DNA from: Rhodococcus sp040643435
GTDB taxonomy: Bacteria; Actinomycetota; Actinomycetes; Mycobacteriales; Mycobacteriaceae
Assembly (NCBI RefSeq): GCF_040643435.1
Contig: NZ_JBEYUH010000007.1
Coordinates: forward strand, 186,001 to 250,000
Reading direction: 5' to 3'
Length of the DNA: 64,000 bases
The notes beneath the pieces were generated by a model. It made no database searches. It worked only from the letters and a program-made list of their open reading frames with translations, and was not told the DNA's origin. Every line of letters starts with the position of its first letter. Position 1 is the stretch's first letter. Made by a program: the position numbers and the translations under genes. Of the stretch, positions 15,859 through 25,513 are shown piece after piece.

Positions 15859-16650
15859 ATGGGGGCGGGCAGCTCGCTCGTGCGACCGGTTCACGGCGCA
15901 CTCACCCAGGCCGGCAACATCGTCGAACTGTTCGTCGACGTCGTGCGGAATACCTTCCGCCGACCGTTCCAGTTCCGGGAGTTCATCGAACAGGCGTGGT
16001 TCATCGCCAGCGTCACGATTCTGCCGACCGCGCTCGTCGCGATCCCCTTCGGGGCGGTCGTGTCGCTGCAGACCGGTTCGCTGATCAAGCAGCTCGGTGC
16101 CGAATCGTTCACGGGCGCGGCGAGCGTGCTCGCGGTGATCCAGCAGGGCAGTCCGATCGTGACAGCCCTGCTGATCGCCGGCGCCGCCGGTTCGGCGGTC
16201 ACCGCAGATCTCGGCTCGCGCACGATCCGCGAGGAGATCGACGCGATGGAGGTGCTGGGCATCAACCCCGTCCAGCGTCTCGTCGTTCCGCGCGTACTCG
16301 CGATGGTGCTCGTCGCGATCCTGCTCAACGGACTCGTCTCCGTGGTCGGTATCGCGGGTGGCTACTTCTTCAACGTTGTCCTGCAGGGCGGCACACCCGG
16401 CGCCTATCTCGCATCCTTCTCGGCTCTCGCACAGCTACCCGACCTGTATGTCGCCGAGCTGAAGGCCGCCATCTTCGGCTTGATCGCCGGGGTCGTCGCG
16501 TCGTACAAGGGCCTGCACCCGGGCGCGGGACCGAAAGGTGTGGGCGAAGCCGTGAACCAGACCGTCGTCATCACGTTCCTGCTGCTGTTCTTCGCGAACC
16601 TGATCCTGACGATGGTGTACCTGCAGATCGTTCCTGCGAAGGGATCCTGA
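15859..16650 (+). CDS. yrbEA: Mce permease YrbEA
   Basis: 263 residues. One of two MlaE-family permease subunits of the Mce importer. About five hydrophobic segments are visible. The conserved loop GSAVTADLGSRTIREEIDAMEVLGINPVQRLVVPRVLA, which contacts the ATPase, is present. The ATG follows GGAG by five bases. It is separated from yrbEB by four bases, part of the usual yrbEA-yrbEB-mceA-F order. Confidence 0.93.
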   Translation: MGAGSSLVRPVHGALTQAGNIVELFVDVVRNTFRRPFQFREFIEQAWFIASVTILPTALVAIPFGAVVSLQTGSLIKQLGAESFTGAASVLAVIQQGSPIVTALLIAGAAGSAVTADLGSRTIREEIDAMEVLGINPVQRLVVPRVLAMVLVAILLNGLVSVVGIAGGYFFNVVLQGGTPGAYLASFSALAQLPDLYVAELKAAIFGLIAGVVASYKGLHPGAGPKGVGEAVNQTVVITFLLLFFANLILTMVYLQIVPAKGS

Positions 16651-16654
16651 CCAG

Positions 16655-17515
16655 ATGACAGTCTCCAGAGGCCGCGGAGATCTCGTCCTTCTCCGGGGTC
16701 GCCGAGCGGTGCGCGCACCGCTCGACGTGCTCGACCGCGCGGGCGACCAGATGTCCTTCTACGCGCGGGCCGTGGCGTGGACACCGAGAACCCTCACCCA
16801 CTACCGCAAGGAAGTCCTGCGGTTGCTCGCCGAGGTCACCTTCGGCAGTGGTGCGCTCGCCGTGATCGGCGGCACGATCGGCGTCATCGCGATGATGTCC
16901 GGCTTCACCGGCGTCGTGGTGGGACTGCAGGGTTACGCCGCGCTCGAGCAGCTCGGTTCGTCGGTGCTCACCGGCTTCCTGTCGGCCTATGTCAACACCC
17001 GTGAACTGGCCCCCATCGTCGCGGCCCTCGCGCTGTCGGCGACGGTGGGCTGCGGCTTCACGGCACAGTTGGGCGCCATGAGGATCAGCGAGGAGATCGA
17101 CGCTCTCGAGGTGATGGCCGTGCCGTCGTTGCCGTTCCTGGTCACCTCACGGATGATCGCCGGATTCGTCGCCGTGATCCCGCTGTACATCATCGGGCTT
17201 CTCGCTGCCTACCTCGCGACACGCACGATCAGCACCTTGTTCAACGGCCAGTCGAGCGGCTCGTACGACCACTATTTCTATCTGTTCCTGCCACCCGAGG
17301 ATGTCCTGTACTCGTTCGCGAAGGTGCTGGTCTTCGCGTTCGTTGTGATCCTCATCCACTGCTACTACGGCTTCCATGCCAGCGGCGGACCGGCCGGTGT
17401 GGGTGTGGCAGTGGGTCGTGCGGTGCGCACCGCGATCGTCACGATCGCGATCCTCGACTTCTTCCTCAGCCTCGCGATCTGGGGCACGACGACCACGGTG
17501 AGGGTGGCCGGATGA
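16655..17515 (+). CDS. yrbEB: Mce permease YrbEB
   Basis: 286 residues. Second MlaE-family permease of the importer. After a short arginine-rich N-terminus come several membrane helices and the coupling loop GCGFTAQLGAMRISEEIDALEVMAVPSLPFLVTSRMIA. The C-terminus DFFLSLAIWGTTTTVRVAG ends in a membrane helix. Its stop overlaps the mceA start (ATGA), so the genes are coupled. Confidence 0.93.
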   Translation: MTVSRGRGDLVLLRGRRAVRAPLDVLDRAGDQMSFYARAVAWTPRTLTHYRKEVLRLLAEVTFGSGALAVIGGTIGVIAMMSGFTGVVVGLQGYAALEQLGSSVLTGFLSAYVNTRELAPIVAALALSATVGCGFTAQLGAMRISEEIDALEVMAVPSLPFLVTSRMIAGFVAVIPLYIIGLLAAYLATRTISTLFNGQSSGSYDHYFYLFLPPEDVLYSFAKVLVFAFVVILIHCYYGFHASGGPAGVGVAVGRAVRTAIVTIAILDFFLSLAIWGTTTTVRVAG

Positions 17516-18885
17516 GCGATACGACCCCGTCTCCGCTGCGTCGCCGCACCCTCGGACTGATCTTCTTCGTGGTGCTGGCGTTGTTCCTGTACGTCTCGAT
17601 CGCGATGTACAACAAGACCTTCACCAAGGTGGTCAAGGTCGATCTCCGTACCGACAGCATCGGCAACGCACTCCCGCTCAACGCCGACGTCAAGGCGCGC
17701 GGTGTGCTCGTCGGTGAAGTGCGCGGAACGAGCGCCGAAGGCGGAGAGGTCACGGCACATCTCGCCCTCCACCCCGACAAGGCCGCCCAGATTCCGGTGA
17801 ACGCTACCGCTCAGTTGCTGCCGAAGACCCTGTTCGGCGAGCGATACGTCTCGCTGATCCTTCCCGACGATCCGGGTCGCCCAGTCGCCGACGGCGACGT
17901 CCTGGTGCAGGACACCAGCGAACGCACCGTCGAACTCGGCGACGTGCTCGACGGGTTGCTCCCGCTCCTCGAGGCGATTCCACCGCAGGATCTCGCCAAC
18001 ACGCTCGGTGCCCTGGCACAGGGACTGAGCGGACGCGGCGAGAAGCTGGGACGGACGGTCGACGATCTCGAACGGATCTTCCGCGAGGTGAACGTCGAAC
18101 TGCCCACGCTGCAGGAGGACCTGCGTGGACTCGCAGACTTCTCCCAGACCTACTCCGAGGCCGCACCGGATCTTGTCGAGGCGTTGAACAACCTGCGCAC
18201 CACCGGTGGGACGATCGTCGAACAGCAGAACCAGATCCGCACGCTGCTCGCCAGTGCGACCGCGGCGTCGTCGCAGACGGCGGATTTCCTCGAGCAGAAC
18301 TCCCGTTCGATCATCAGGCTGTCGGCGGACTCGAAGGAGGCCCTGCAACTGCTCGCGCGGTACTCGCCGTCTTTCCCCTGTGCGCTGAAGGGCTTCGCCG
18401 ACGCGAAGCCGGCCGCGACCGACCTGCTCGCCGTGGACGACCCGTTCCCGGGGGTGCGTGCGAACGTCCAGTTCACCAATCCAAAGGGCCGCTATCTGCC
18501 GAATCAGGACGAACCCCGGCTTCTCGACGATCGCGGGCCGGCCTGCTACGACGACGTCACCGCCCCCGGCCGGAAGTTCCCGCAGTATCCCGGCGGTTCG
18601 GTGAACGATGGCTCGTATCAGATCCCGTCGCGTAACCCCGGCCCGGAGAACATCGAGTTCTTCCCTGCTCCGGAAGGATCCGGCGTGCCCGACTCGGTCG
18701 GCGAGATCATCGGCACCCCGAACGCCGGAGCGACTCCCGTCTCCTATGCGGGGTCGCGTCTGGAACAGGACACGCTCGACGTGATCTACGGACAGGCCAC
18801 CGGTGTCGAACCCGAGGACGTTCCGTCCTGGACCACCCGGCTCGGCGCTCCGGCGATTCGCGGGACGGAGGTGAGCTTCCAGTGA
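17512..18885 (+). CDS. mceA: Mce substrate-binding protein MceA
   Basis: 457 residues. First of six MCE proteins that form the periplasmic lipid channel. There is one N-terminal membrane helix (LGLIFFVVLALFLYVSIAMY), then the MCE domain (about residues 40-125) with VKARGVLVGEVRG and LPKTLFGERYVSLI, a long alpha-helical coiled region to about residue 280, and a C-terminal Pro/Gly-rich tail with a Cys pair (FPCAL... ACYDD). It is annotated by order in the operon; I cannot tell which mycobacterial Mce class it belongs to. Confidence 0.9.
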   Translation: MSDTTPSPLRRRTLGLIFFVVLALFLYVSIAMYNKTFTKVVKVDLRTDSIGNALPLNADVKARGVLVGEVRGTSAEGGEVTAHLALHPDKAAQIPVNATAQLLPKTLFGERYVSLILPDDPGRPVADGDVLVQDTSERTVELGDVLDGLLPLLEAIPPQDLANTLGALAQGLSGRGEKLGRTVDDLERIFREVNVELPTLQEDLRGLADFSQTYSEAAPDLVEALNNLRTTGGTIVEQQNQIRTLLASATAASSQTADFLEQNSRSIIRLSADSKEALQLLARYSPSFPCALKGFADAKPAATDLLAVDDPFPGVRANVQFTNPKGRYLPNQDEPRLLDDRGPACYDDVTAPGRKFPQYPGGSVNDGSYQIPSRNPGPENIEFFPAPEGSGVPDSVGEIIGTPNAGATPVSYAGSRLEQDTLDVIYGQATGVEPEDVPSWTTRLGAPAIRGTEVSFQ

Positions 18886-19961
18886 GAGGCCTGGCAGCAC
18901 CACTGATCAAACTCGTCGTCTTCGCCGTCGTCACCGTCGTCGCGACAGGTGTCCTCGCCGCGACCATCGCGAGTGTCGGCGGTGGAGGGGGAACGAAATT
19001 CCATGCGATCTTCTCCGACGTCACCTCGCTCAACCCCGGTGACGACATCCGCATCGCGGGGGTGCGAGTGGGGCAGGTCGAGGACATTTCCGTCTTCGAC
19101 GAGCGGCAGGCGCGGGTGACCTTCTCACTCGAGGAGCGCGACTGGCTCCCGGCGGGTGCCACCGCGACCATCCGGTTCCGCAATCTCGTCGGCCAGCGGT
19201 ACATCGCCCTCGGTCAGGGAGAAGGGCCGCAGGGCGAGAGGATCACGGAAGGGGACACGATCCCGATCGAACGCACGAAACCGGCGGTGAACCTCACGAC
19301 GCTCTTCGACGGCTTCCGGCCGCTGTTCCAGACCCTGAGCGCCGACGACGTCAACAAGCTCTCGTTCCAGATCATCCAGGTGTTCCAGGGCGAGGCCGGC
19401 ACGATCGACGATCTGGTCCGCAGCACCGCGTCGCTGACGAACACCATCGCCGACAAGGACCGGGTGATCGGTGCGGTGATCGACAACCTCAACACCGTCC
19501 TCGCCACGATCGACCAGCGCGACGCGCAGCTCGATTCGCTGCTGGTCAACACGCAGGCCCTGGTCAGCGGGCTGTCGGCCGACCGGGCCACGGTCGGATC
19601 GGCCGTGCAGTCGCTGGCCGGGCTGACCGACGCCGTCTCCGACGTGCTCGAACCGACCCGTCCGTCGATCGCGCAGTCCATCACGGCTCTCGAACAGGTG
19701 ACCTCGAATCTCAACGCGAACCGCGACGAGGTCGACCGGGTCCTCGAGACCCTGCCGGTCAAGCTCGACAAGCTCGGGCGCGTGGCCAGCTACGGTTCGT
19801 GGTTCCAGTTCTATCTGTGCGGCATCGACGTCGTCGCAGGTCCCGGTTCGGTTCCGTACCTGAACCTGCCGACGGGGCTGCCCACCGTGAACCAACCCAT
19901 CTATACGAATGCGGCGAAGCGTTGCTCGCAGGACGGGATGCAGGAGTTGCAGGGACGATGA
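18882..19961 (+). CDS. mceB: Mce protein MceB
   Basis: 359 residues from a GTG overlapping the mceA stop. N-terminal helix (LIKLVVFAVVTVVATGVLAATIA), MCE domain with NPGDDIRIAGVRVGQVEDISV and RNLVGQRYIALGQG, and a long helical segment in repeats of Asp/Leu-rich helices. The C-terminus FYLCGIDVVAGPG... YTNAAKRCSQDGM carries two cysteines common to MceB proteins. It is part of the same coupled operon. Confidence 0.9.
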   Translation: MRGLAAPLIKLVVFAVVTVVATGVLAATIASVGGGGGTKFHAIFSDVTSLNPGDDIRIAGVRVGQVEDISVFDERQARVTFSLEERDWLPAGATATIRFRNLVGQRYIALGQGEGPQGERITEGDTIPIERTKPAVNLTTLFDGFRPLFQTLSADDVNKLSFQIIQVFQGEAGTIDDLVRSTASLTNTIADKDRVIGAVIDNLNTVLATIDQRDAQLDSLLVNTQALVSGLSADRATVGSAVQSLAGLTDAVSDVLEPTRPSIAQSITALEQVTSNLNANRDEVDRVLETLPVKLDKLGRVASYGSWFQFYLCGIDVVAGPGSVPYLNLPTGLPTVNQPIYTNAAKRCSQDGMQELQGR

Positions 19962-20956
19962 GCAAACGTCGTAGTCCGGCGGCCGCCGGTGCTCTGGGCA
20001 TCGTCGTGGTGCTGCTGGGGACACTGTCCGCCTTCTTCCTCGACGAACTGCCCATCATCGGGGCGGGCGCGACCTACAAGGCCGAGTTCAGCGAGGCCGC
20101 GGGTCTCAAGCCCACCAATGAGGTGCGGATCGCCGGTGTGAAGGTCGGAAAGGTCACCGGAGTCGACCTCGAGGGAGACCGGGTGATCGTCTCGTTCAAG
20201 GTCCAGGACGCCTGGGTGGGCGACGACACCTCTGCCTCCATCCAGATCAAGACCATCCTCGGGCAGAAATACCTTGCGCTCGACCCGCGGGGTTCGGAGG
20301 TGCTCGACCCGGACGATCGGATCCCCCTCGACCGGACCGTGGCGCCGTACGACGTGATCGAGGCGTTCTCGTCGGCGGCCACGACCATCGGCGAGATCGA
20401 CACCGAACAGCTCGCGACGGGCTTCGAGACCCTGTCGGAGGCGTTCTCGGAGACGCCCGACGACATCCGGGCCTCGCTCGACGGCGTCAGCCGCCTGTCC
20501 GAGACGATCTCGAGCCGAGATCAGGAGCTGAAGAAGCTTCTCGACGCGACCGGCAACGTCTCGAAGGTGCTCGCCGACCGCAATGCCGAGTTCAACCGGT
20601 TGCTCTCCGACGGTGCCCTGCTCGTCGCCGAACTCAACAACCGGCAGCAGGCGATCTCCCAGTTGCTCGACGGCACCAAACGGTTGTCGGCCGAACTCAC
20701 GGGGCTCGTCGAGGAGAACCGGGAGACCATCGGTCCCGCTCTGCAGCAGCTGCGCGGTGTCGTCGACATCCTCCAGGAGAACAACGACAACCTCGATCGG
20801 GCCATGGAACTGTACGAGCCCTTCGTCCGCGTCTACACCAACGTCGTCGGTAACGGCCGGTGGTTCGACCAGGTCATCGTGAACCTCACCCCGCCGGGTC
20901 TGCCGGAGATCCCCGGATACCGCGAGCCCGGGCGCCGCCTGGAAGGGGGCAACTGA
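19958..20956 (+). CDS. mceC: Mce protein MceC
   Basis: 332 residues. The open frame extends upstream into mceB, but the ATG at 19958 overlapping the mceB stop gives the expected N-terminus MSKRRSPAAAGALGIVVVLLGTLSAFF, a basic stretch followed by one membrane helix. MCE domain: KPTNEVRIAGVKVGKVTGVDL and IKTILGQKYLALDPRG. A long helical domain and a short C-terminus ending NLTPPGLPEIPGYREPG follow. It overlaps mceD by one base (TGATG). Confidence 0.9.
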   Translation: MSKRRSPAAAGALGIVVVLLGTLSAFFLDELPIIGAGATYKAEFSEAAGLKPTNEVRIAGVKVGKVTGVDLEGDRVIVSFKVQDAWVGDDTSASIQIKTILGQKYLALDPRGSEVLDPDDRIPLDRTVAPYDVIEAFSSAATTIGEIDTEQLATGFETLSEAFSETPDDIRASLDGVSRLSETISSRDQELKKLLDATGNVSKVLADRNAEFNRLLSDGALLVAELNNRQQAISQLLDGTKRLSAELTGLVEENRETIGPALQQLRGVVDILQENNDNLDRAMELYEPFVRVYTNVVGNGRWFDQVIVNLTPPGLPEIPGYREPGRRLEGGN

Positions 20957-22206
20957 TGGCACACTCCGAAAACGGGGAGTCCCGCAGCAATCGCGGGCGC
21001 ATCGCGCTGATCGCGGCCGTCGTGGCGGGTGCGGTGGCACTGGCCGGGGTGGGGTGGTGGTTGTTCACCCGTCTGGGCACCACCGAGATCACCGCCTATT
21101 TCGACAAAGCCGTCGGGATCTACGAAGGCTCCGACGTCCGAGTGCTGGGTGTCGAGGTCGGGACGGTGACGTCCGTCGAACCTCAGGGCGATCTCGTGAA
21201 GGTCGGCCTGAGGGTGAATCGGAGCATCGACATCCCGGCAGACGCCCGGGCCGTGCAGATCACGCCTTCGGTGGTCGCCGACCGGTACGTGCAGCTCACC
21301 CCGGCCTACAGCGGGGGCGACAAGATGAGCAGCGGCGCGGTGATCGAACGCGATCGCACCGCCACCCCCGTGGAGGTCGACCAGCTCTACGCGAGCATCG
21401 ACGAGCTGTCGCGCGCGCTCGGTCCGAACGGCGCCAACCGTGAGGGTGCGCTGACCGACTTCGTGGAGGTCGGAGCCCAGAACCTCGCCGGAAACGGTGA
21501 GGCACTCGGCCAGAGCATCGAGAACCTGTCGGCGGCCGCACGCACACTCGACCAGTCCCGTGACGATCTCTACGGCACGATCGAGAACCTGCAGGTCTTC
21601 GTCAGTGCGCTCGCGGCCAACGACGAGCAGGTTCGGCAGTTCAACGCGCAGCTCGCCGATCTGTCGGGCTTCCTGGCGGGGGAGCGGCAGAATCTCGGAG
21701 AGGCTCTGAACACCCTGTCGGTCACCCTCGGCGACGTCGCGACGTTCGTCCGCGACAATCAGGCGGCCGTGAAGGACAACGTCGACGCGCTGGTGCCGAT
21801 CACCGAGACATTGGCGAATCGTCGCCAGGAACTCGTGGATTCGCTGACCCTGCTGCCGCTCGCCGTGAGCAATCTCGTCAACTCCTACGACGCCGAAGCC
21901 GGGGTGCTCGCGTCGCGGCTCGTTCTGCCCGACCTGCAGGATCCCGCGGGAACGGTGTGCAAGCTCATCGACCTGGGGAATCTCGTTCCGGGCGACCCAC
22001 GTTTCGAGCAACTCGGCCGGCAGATGCAGCCCCTGATCGACCGTTGCCGCGACATCGCGACGCAGATCACCGAGGACCAGAGGTCCCCGGATCTGATCCT
22101 GCCGTTCGGCGTCCTCAGCGGCGAGAACATCCAGCGGCAGGTCACCCCGGGCACGGTGCCCGGAGTGGTCTCGCCTCGGTTGGACATCCAGGGAGGAGAT
22201 CGGTGA
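20956..22206 (+). CDS. mceD: Mce protein MceD
   Basis: 416 residues from the ATG at 20956. N-terminal helix RIALIAAVVAGAVALAGVGWWLF, MCE domain with YEGSDVRVLGVEVGTVTSVEP and SVVADRYVQLTPAY, then a helical coiled region to about residue 320, and a C-terminal Pro-rich tail. A cysteine pair (GTVCKLI and DRCRDI) lies near the C-terminus. It overlaps mceE by four bases. It fills the fourth MCE slot of the channel. Confidence 0.9.
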   Translation: MAHSENGESRSNRGRIALIAAVVAGAVALAGVGWWLFTRLGTTEITAYFDKAVGIYEGSDVRVLGVEVGTVTSVEPQGDLVKVGLRVNRSIDIPADARAVQITPSVVADRYVQLTPAYSGGDKMSSGAVIERDRTATPVEVDQLYASIDELSRALGPNGANREGALTDFVEVGAQNLAGNGEALGQSIENLSAAARTLDQSRDDLYGTIENLQVFVSALAANDEQVRQFNAQLADLSGFLAGERQNLGEALNTLSVTLGDVATFVRDNQAAVKDNVDALVPITETLANRRQELVDSLTLLPLAVSNLVNSYDAEAGVLASRLVLPDLQDPAGTVCKLIDLGNLVPGDPRFEQLGRQMQPLIDRCRDIATQITEDQRSPDLILPFGVLSGENIQRQVTPGTVPGVVSPRLDIQGGDR

Positions 22207-23528
22207 GCGGCGCGAAGAGGGCGAGTCGCGCAGGTGCGTTCGGCGCGGGCGCGTGCGTGGTCGCGGTGACGATCACGGGCTGCGGCGGTCTGTCCGACAT
22301 CCCGCTGCCCGGTGGCGCCGACGTGGGTAGCAACCCGATCCGTCTGTCCATTCAGTTCGAGGACGTGCTCGACCTGGTTCCGCAGTCGAGTGTGAAGGTG
22401 GACGGTGTGCCGGTGGGGCGCGTCGAATCCATCTCGGTGGCATCGGACTTCGGCTGGACCGCGGACGTCGGGATCGTGCTCGATTCGACGGTGGATCTAC
22501 CGGCGAACGCGTTCGCGACCGTCGAGCAGTCGAGCCTGCTCGGCGAGAAGTTCGTCCAGCTCACCCCTCCCGAGGACGAGCCTCCGACCGGACGGCTCGC
22601 CGACGGTGACGTCATCCCGCTCGAACGTACGCGGCACGCCACCGAACTCGAACCGGTGCTCGGCGCGCTGTCGCTGCTGCTCAACGGTGGCGGGGTCGGT
22701 CAGCTCGCGCCGATCGTCAGAGAGTTGTCGACGGCCTTCGACGGGCGCGAGGACACCACGCGCAGTCTCATCGAGCAAGCCGAGGCACTCATCACCGGCC
22801 TCGAACAGCAACGCGACGACATCACCCGGGCACTCGACGGCCTCGATCAGCTGACGGTGCGGGTCGCCGAGCAGAACGAGAAGATCGCCGGGATACTCGA
22901 CGAACTGCCGGTCGCGACGGAGGTACTCGAGCAGCAGAGGCCGGAGCTGACGCAGCTGCTGGCCCAGCTCGACCGGCTCGGCAGCACGGGCGTGGACATT
23001 CTCGACCAGTCCAAGGAAGACCTGATCGCGGATCTGCTCGCACTGCGTCCGACCCTTCAGCAGTTGGCAGCGTCGGGCGACGACCTCGTCGAGGCACTCG
23101 CCTTCGTGCCCACCGTGCCCTTCCCGGACGGTGTGGAGAAGATCGCGCTGGGCAACTCGGTGAACCTCTTCCTCGTGGTCGACCTGCAGATCGGTGATGC
23201 GCTGGCCGCGCTCGGCGTGGGCCAGGGTGAGCCGGTCTACCGCGAGCCGCGGTTCGGAAATCCGAAACCTCTGGTCGACCCGTCCAATCCGTACTACGGC
23301 GGGAACGGGCCCGCACCCGGTTGGCCCACCGTGTCGCTGCTGCCGGTGCTGCCTGCCCCGCGCCTGCCGGAAGGGCTCACACTGCCCGACGGCGTGCTGC
23401 CCGACGGGATCGAGATTCCGGGCGTCACCGATGCAGGCGCGGACAGGAGCACCGAAGGTGAACCGGCTCCGCCACCGGGGCCGCTGGAAGGATTGCTGAA
23501 TCGGCTCGGACTCGGGGGTGGACAGTGA
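22203..23528 (+). CDS. mceE: Mce lipoprotein MceE (LprK-like)
   Basis: 441 residues from a GTG. The fifth MCE gene encodes the lipoprotein of the complex: a signal peptide ends in the lipobox ITGC with the modified cysteine at residue 27. MCE domain: VPQSSVKVDGVPVGRVESISV and EQSSLLGEKFVQLTPP. A long helical region follows, then a Pro/Gly-rich C-terminal tail of about 80 residues. Its lipid anchor distinguishes it from MceA-D and F, matching mycobacterial operons. Confidence 0.92.
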   Translation: MSGAKRASRAGAFGAGACVVAVTITGCGGLSDIPLPGGADVGSNPIRLSIQFEDVLDLVPQSSVKVDGVPVGRVESISVASDFGWTADVGIVLDSTVDLPANAFATVEQSSLLGEKFVQLTPPEDEPPTGRLADGDVIPLERTRHATELEPVLGALSLLLNGGGVGQLAPIVRELSTAFDGREDTTRSLIEQAEALITGLEQQRDDITRALDGLDQLTVRVAEQNEKIAGILDELPVATEVLEQQRPELTQLLAQLDRLGSTGVDILDQSKEDLIADLLALRPTLQQLAASGDDLVEALAFVPTVPFPDGVEKIALGNSVNLFLVVDLQIGDALAALGVGQGEPVYREPRFGNPKPLVDPSNPYYGGNGPAPGWPTVSLLPVLPAPRLPEGLTLPDGVLPDGIEIPGVTDAGADRSTEGEPAPPPGPLEGLLNRLGLGGGQ

Positions 23529-24772
23529 GATCGCGCCTGGTGAAAGTGCAACTCGCGCTTTTCGTGATCATCGCGCTGTTCGGCATAGTGTTCGTCGGCG
23601 CGCAGTACGTGCGCCTCGACAACCTGCTGGGGTTCGGTCAGTACACCGTCAACAGCCGGTTCCCGACCGCCGGCGGCATCTTCCCGAACGCCGAGGTCAC
23701 CTACCGCGGCGTGCCCGTGGGGCGGGTCGGTTCGCTCAGCCTCACCGACGACGGCATCAACGTCGAGCTGCGTCTGGACAACGGCGGACCTCGGATCCCC
23801 GCGTCGGCCACGCCCGTGGTGGCGAACCGGTCGGCGATCGGTGAACAGTACGTCGACCTGCAGCCCCCGAACGACGAGGGCCCCTACCTCGAAGAGGGAT
23901 CCGTCATCGAGGGCACCGAGGAAGATCTGCCCACACCGGTCGAAGAGCTGCTGGTGAGCACGAACGACCTCGTGTATTCGGTTCCGCTAGAGCCGCTGCG
24001 CACCGTCGTCACCGAACTCGGGGCGGCGTTCGACGGGCGGGGCGACGACCTGCAGGTGCTCGTCGACGCGCTCTCCGGTCTCAGCCGGAAGGGGGCGGAG
24101 AGCCTGCCGCAGACGGTCACTCTCATCCGGGACAGCCTCACGGTCCTCGACACGCAGTCGGAGCAGGCGTCGGCGATCCAGCAGTTCAGCTCGGATCTGG
24201 ACCTGGTGACCGCACAGCTCCGCGACAGCGACCCCGATCTGCGCCGCCTGATCGAGACCGGCACCGATGCCGGCGACCAGCTCTCGCAACTCATCGAGGG
24301 TTCCGGGCCGGGTCTGACGACCGATCTGACCAATCTCGCGGCGTTGGCGGAGACGGCTGCGCCGCAGGCGATCGCTCTGCAGCCGCTGCTGGCCTTCCTG
24401 CCTGCCGTCGCGGGTAGCGCGAGTACGGTCGCGCCGGGCGACGGCGCGGTGCGGCAGGGCATCGTGCTCGAGACCAACAATCCGCCGTCGTGCACCATCG
24501 GGTACGAAGGAACGCAGGAACTCCTGGCTCGTCTGCGCGCGGAGAATCCGGACTTCGACGACACCCAGCAGGACTTCCCCTACGACACGAACGTCTCGTG
24601 CGAGGTTCCGCAGGGCAGTGTCACCGGCGTGCGGAGCGCGAACCGCATCGTCTTCGCCGACCCCAATACGATTCAACCCTGGGATTTCAAGCCGAAGAAG
24701 GACCCCGACAGGCTCAACCTGAATCCGATCGCGACGCAGCTCGCGCCGTTGCTCGGAGTCACCCCGAAGTGA
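23525..24772 (+). CDS. mceF: Mce protein MceF
   Basis: 415 residues from a GTG overlapping the mceE stop. N-terminal helix (VKVQLALFVIIALFGIVFVGA), MCE domain with FPNAEVTYRGVPVGRVGSLSL and VANRSAIGEQYVDLQPPNDEG, a helical domain, and a C-terminal domain with two cysteines (PPSCTIGYEG and NVSCEVPQG), as in other MceF proteins. It is the last of the six MCE genes; two associated membrane proteins follow. Confidence 0.91.
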   Translation: MRSRLVKVQLALFVIIALFGIVFVGAQYVRLDNLLGFGQYTVNSRFPTAGGIFPNAEVTYRGVPVGRVGSLSLTDDGINVELRLDNGGPRIPASATPVVANRSAIGEQYVDLQPPNDEGPYLEEGSVIEGTEEDLPTPVEELLVSTNDLVYSVPLEPLRTVVTELGAAFDGRGDDLQVLVDALSGLSRKGAESLPQTVTLIRDSLTVLDTQSEQASAIQQFSSDLDLVTAQLRDSDPDLRRLIETGTDAGDQLSQLIEGSGPGLTTDLTNLAALAETAAPQAIALQPLLAFLPAVAGSASTVAPGDGAVRQGIVLETNNPPSCTIGYEGTQELLARLRAENPDFDDTQQDFPYDTNVSCEVPQGSVTGVRSANRIVFADPNTIQPWDFKPKKDPDRLNLNPIATQLAPLLGVTPK

Positions 24773-24792
24773 GCAGTAAGTAGGTTTGTGGA

Positions 24793-25482
24793 GTGAGTGC
24801 ACCAAGATCCTCCGACGCTCCGTCCATCCCGTCCACATCCGCCGGCGACGAGTCGCGGGCGGGTGTGCGGGTGACGGGCACGGCACGCAGGACCGCTTTC
24901 ATCGTGGTCTCGGTGCTCGCTGTCATCGCTCTCGCGGCGGCGGTGTGGTTCGGTTACGGCTGGGGGCGCGCGCTCCTGGTGGATCGCGCCGCTGCGGAGG
25001 CGCGCGATGCCGCATTGTCCGGAGCCGTGCAGGCAGCCGTCAACCTGAACAGCGTCGACGCGGAGAATGTCGACCTGTCCATCGAGAACATGCGATCGTC
25101 GATCACCGGCGACGCGCTGCGCAACGATCTGGAAGCGACCGAGGAGGACATCCGGGCCCGGGTCGCCGAGACCGGCACGAGCATGTCGGCCGAGGCTCTG
25201 TTCGGAACGCTCACCGAGCTCAACACCGACGACGAAGTGGCCAAGGCCCTCGTGGTGCTTGCGGTGCGGACGGAGACTCCCGAGCTCTTCGCGACCAACA
25301 AGGTGCCGGTACTCGTGTCGTTGCGCAAGGACGGCGACGTGTGGAAGGCAGAGACCATCGAACCGCTCGCCTCCGTCGAGATGGAGTCGGGCCCGGTAGC
25401 CGGTGCACCGCCGCCGGCGCCCGCGCCCGGTGCCCCTGCTCCCGGAGCGGAGACCGCACCCGAGGGAGAGGCCGGTCCGTGA
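24793..25482 (+). CDS. Mce-associated membrane protein (first)
   Basis: 229 residues. Short cytoplasmic N-terminus, one membrane helix (FIVVSVLAVIALAAAVWFGYGWG), and an extracytoplasmic domain of about 140 residues related to Mas proteins that stabilise Mce complexes, ending in a Pro/Ala-rich tail. The GTG at 24793 follows a -10-like TAGGTT (24781-24786) by six bases, so an internal leaderless promoter is possible. No enzymatic motif is visible. Confidence 0.8.
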   Translation: MSAPRSSDAPSIPSTSAGDESRAGVRVTGTARRTAFIVVSVLAVIALAAAVWFGYGWGRALLVDRAAAEARDAALSGAVQAAVNLNSVDAENVDLSIENMRSSITGDALRNDLEATEEDIRARVAETGTSMSAEALFGTLTELNTDDEVAKALVVLAVRTETPELFATNKVPVLVSLRKDGDVWKAETIEPLASVEMESGPVAGAPPPAPAPGAPAPGAETAPEGEAGP

Positions 25483-25513
25483 TGTTCGGCGAGTCGACGA
25501 AGGAGAACGTGTA

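Noticed and set aside
17365..18903. 512-residue open frame opposite mceA
   Set aside because: Antisense shadow of mceA with no domain content.
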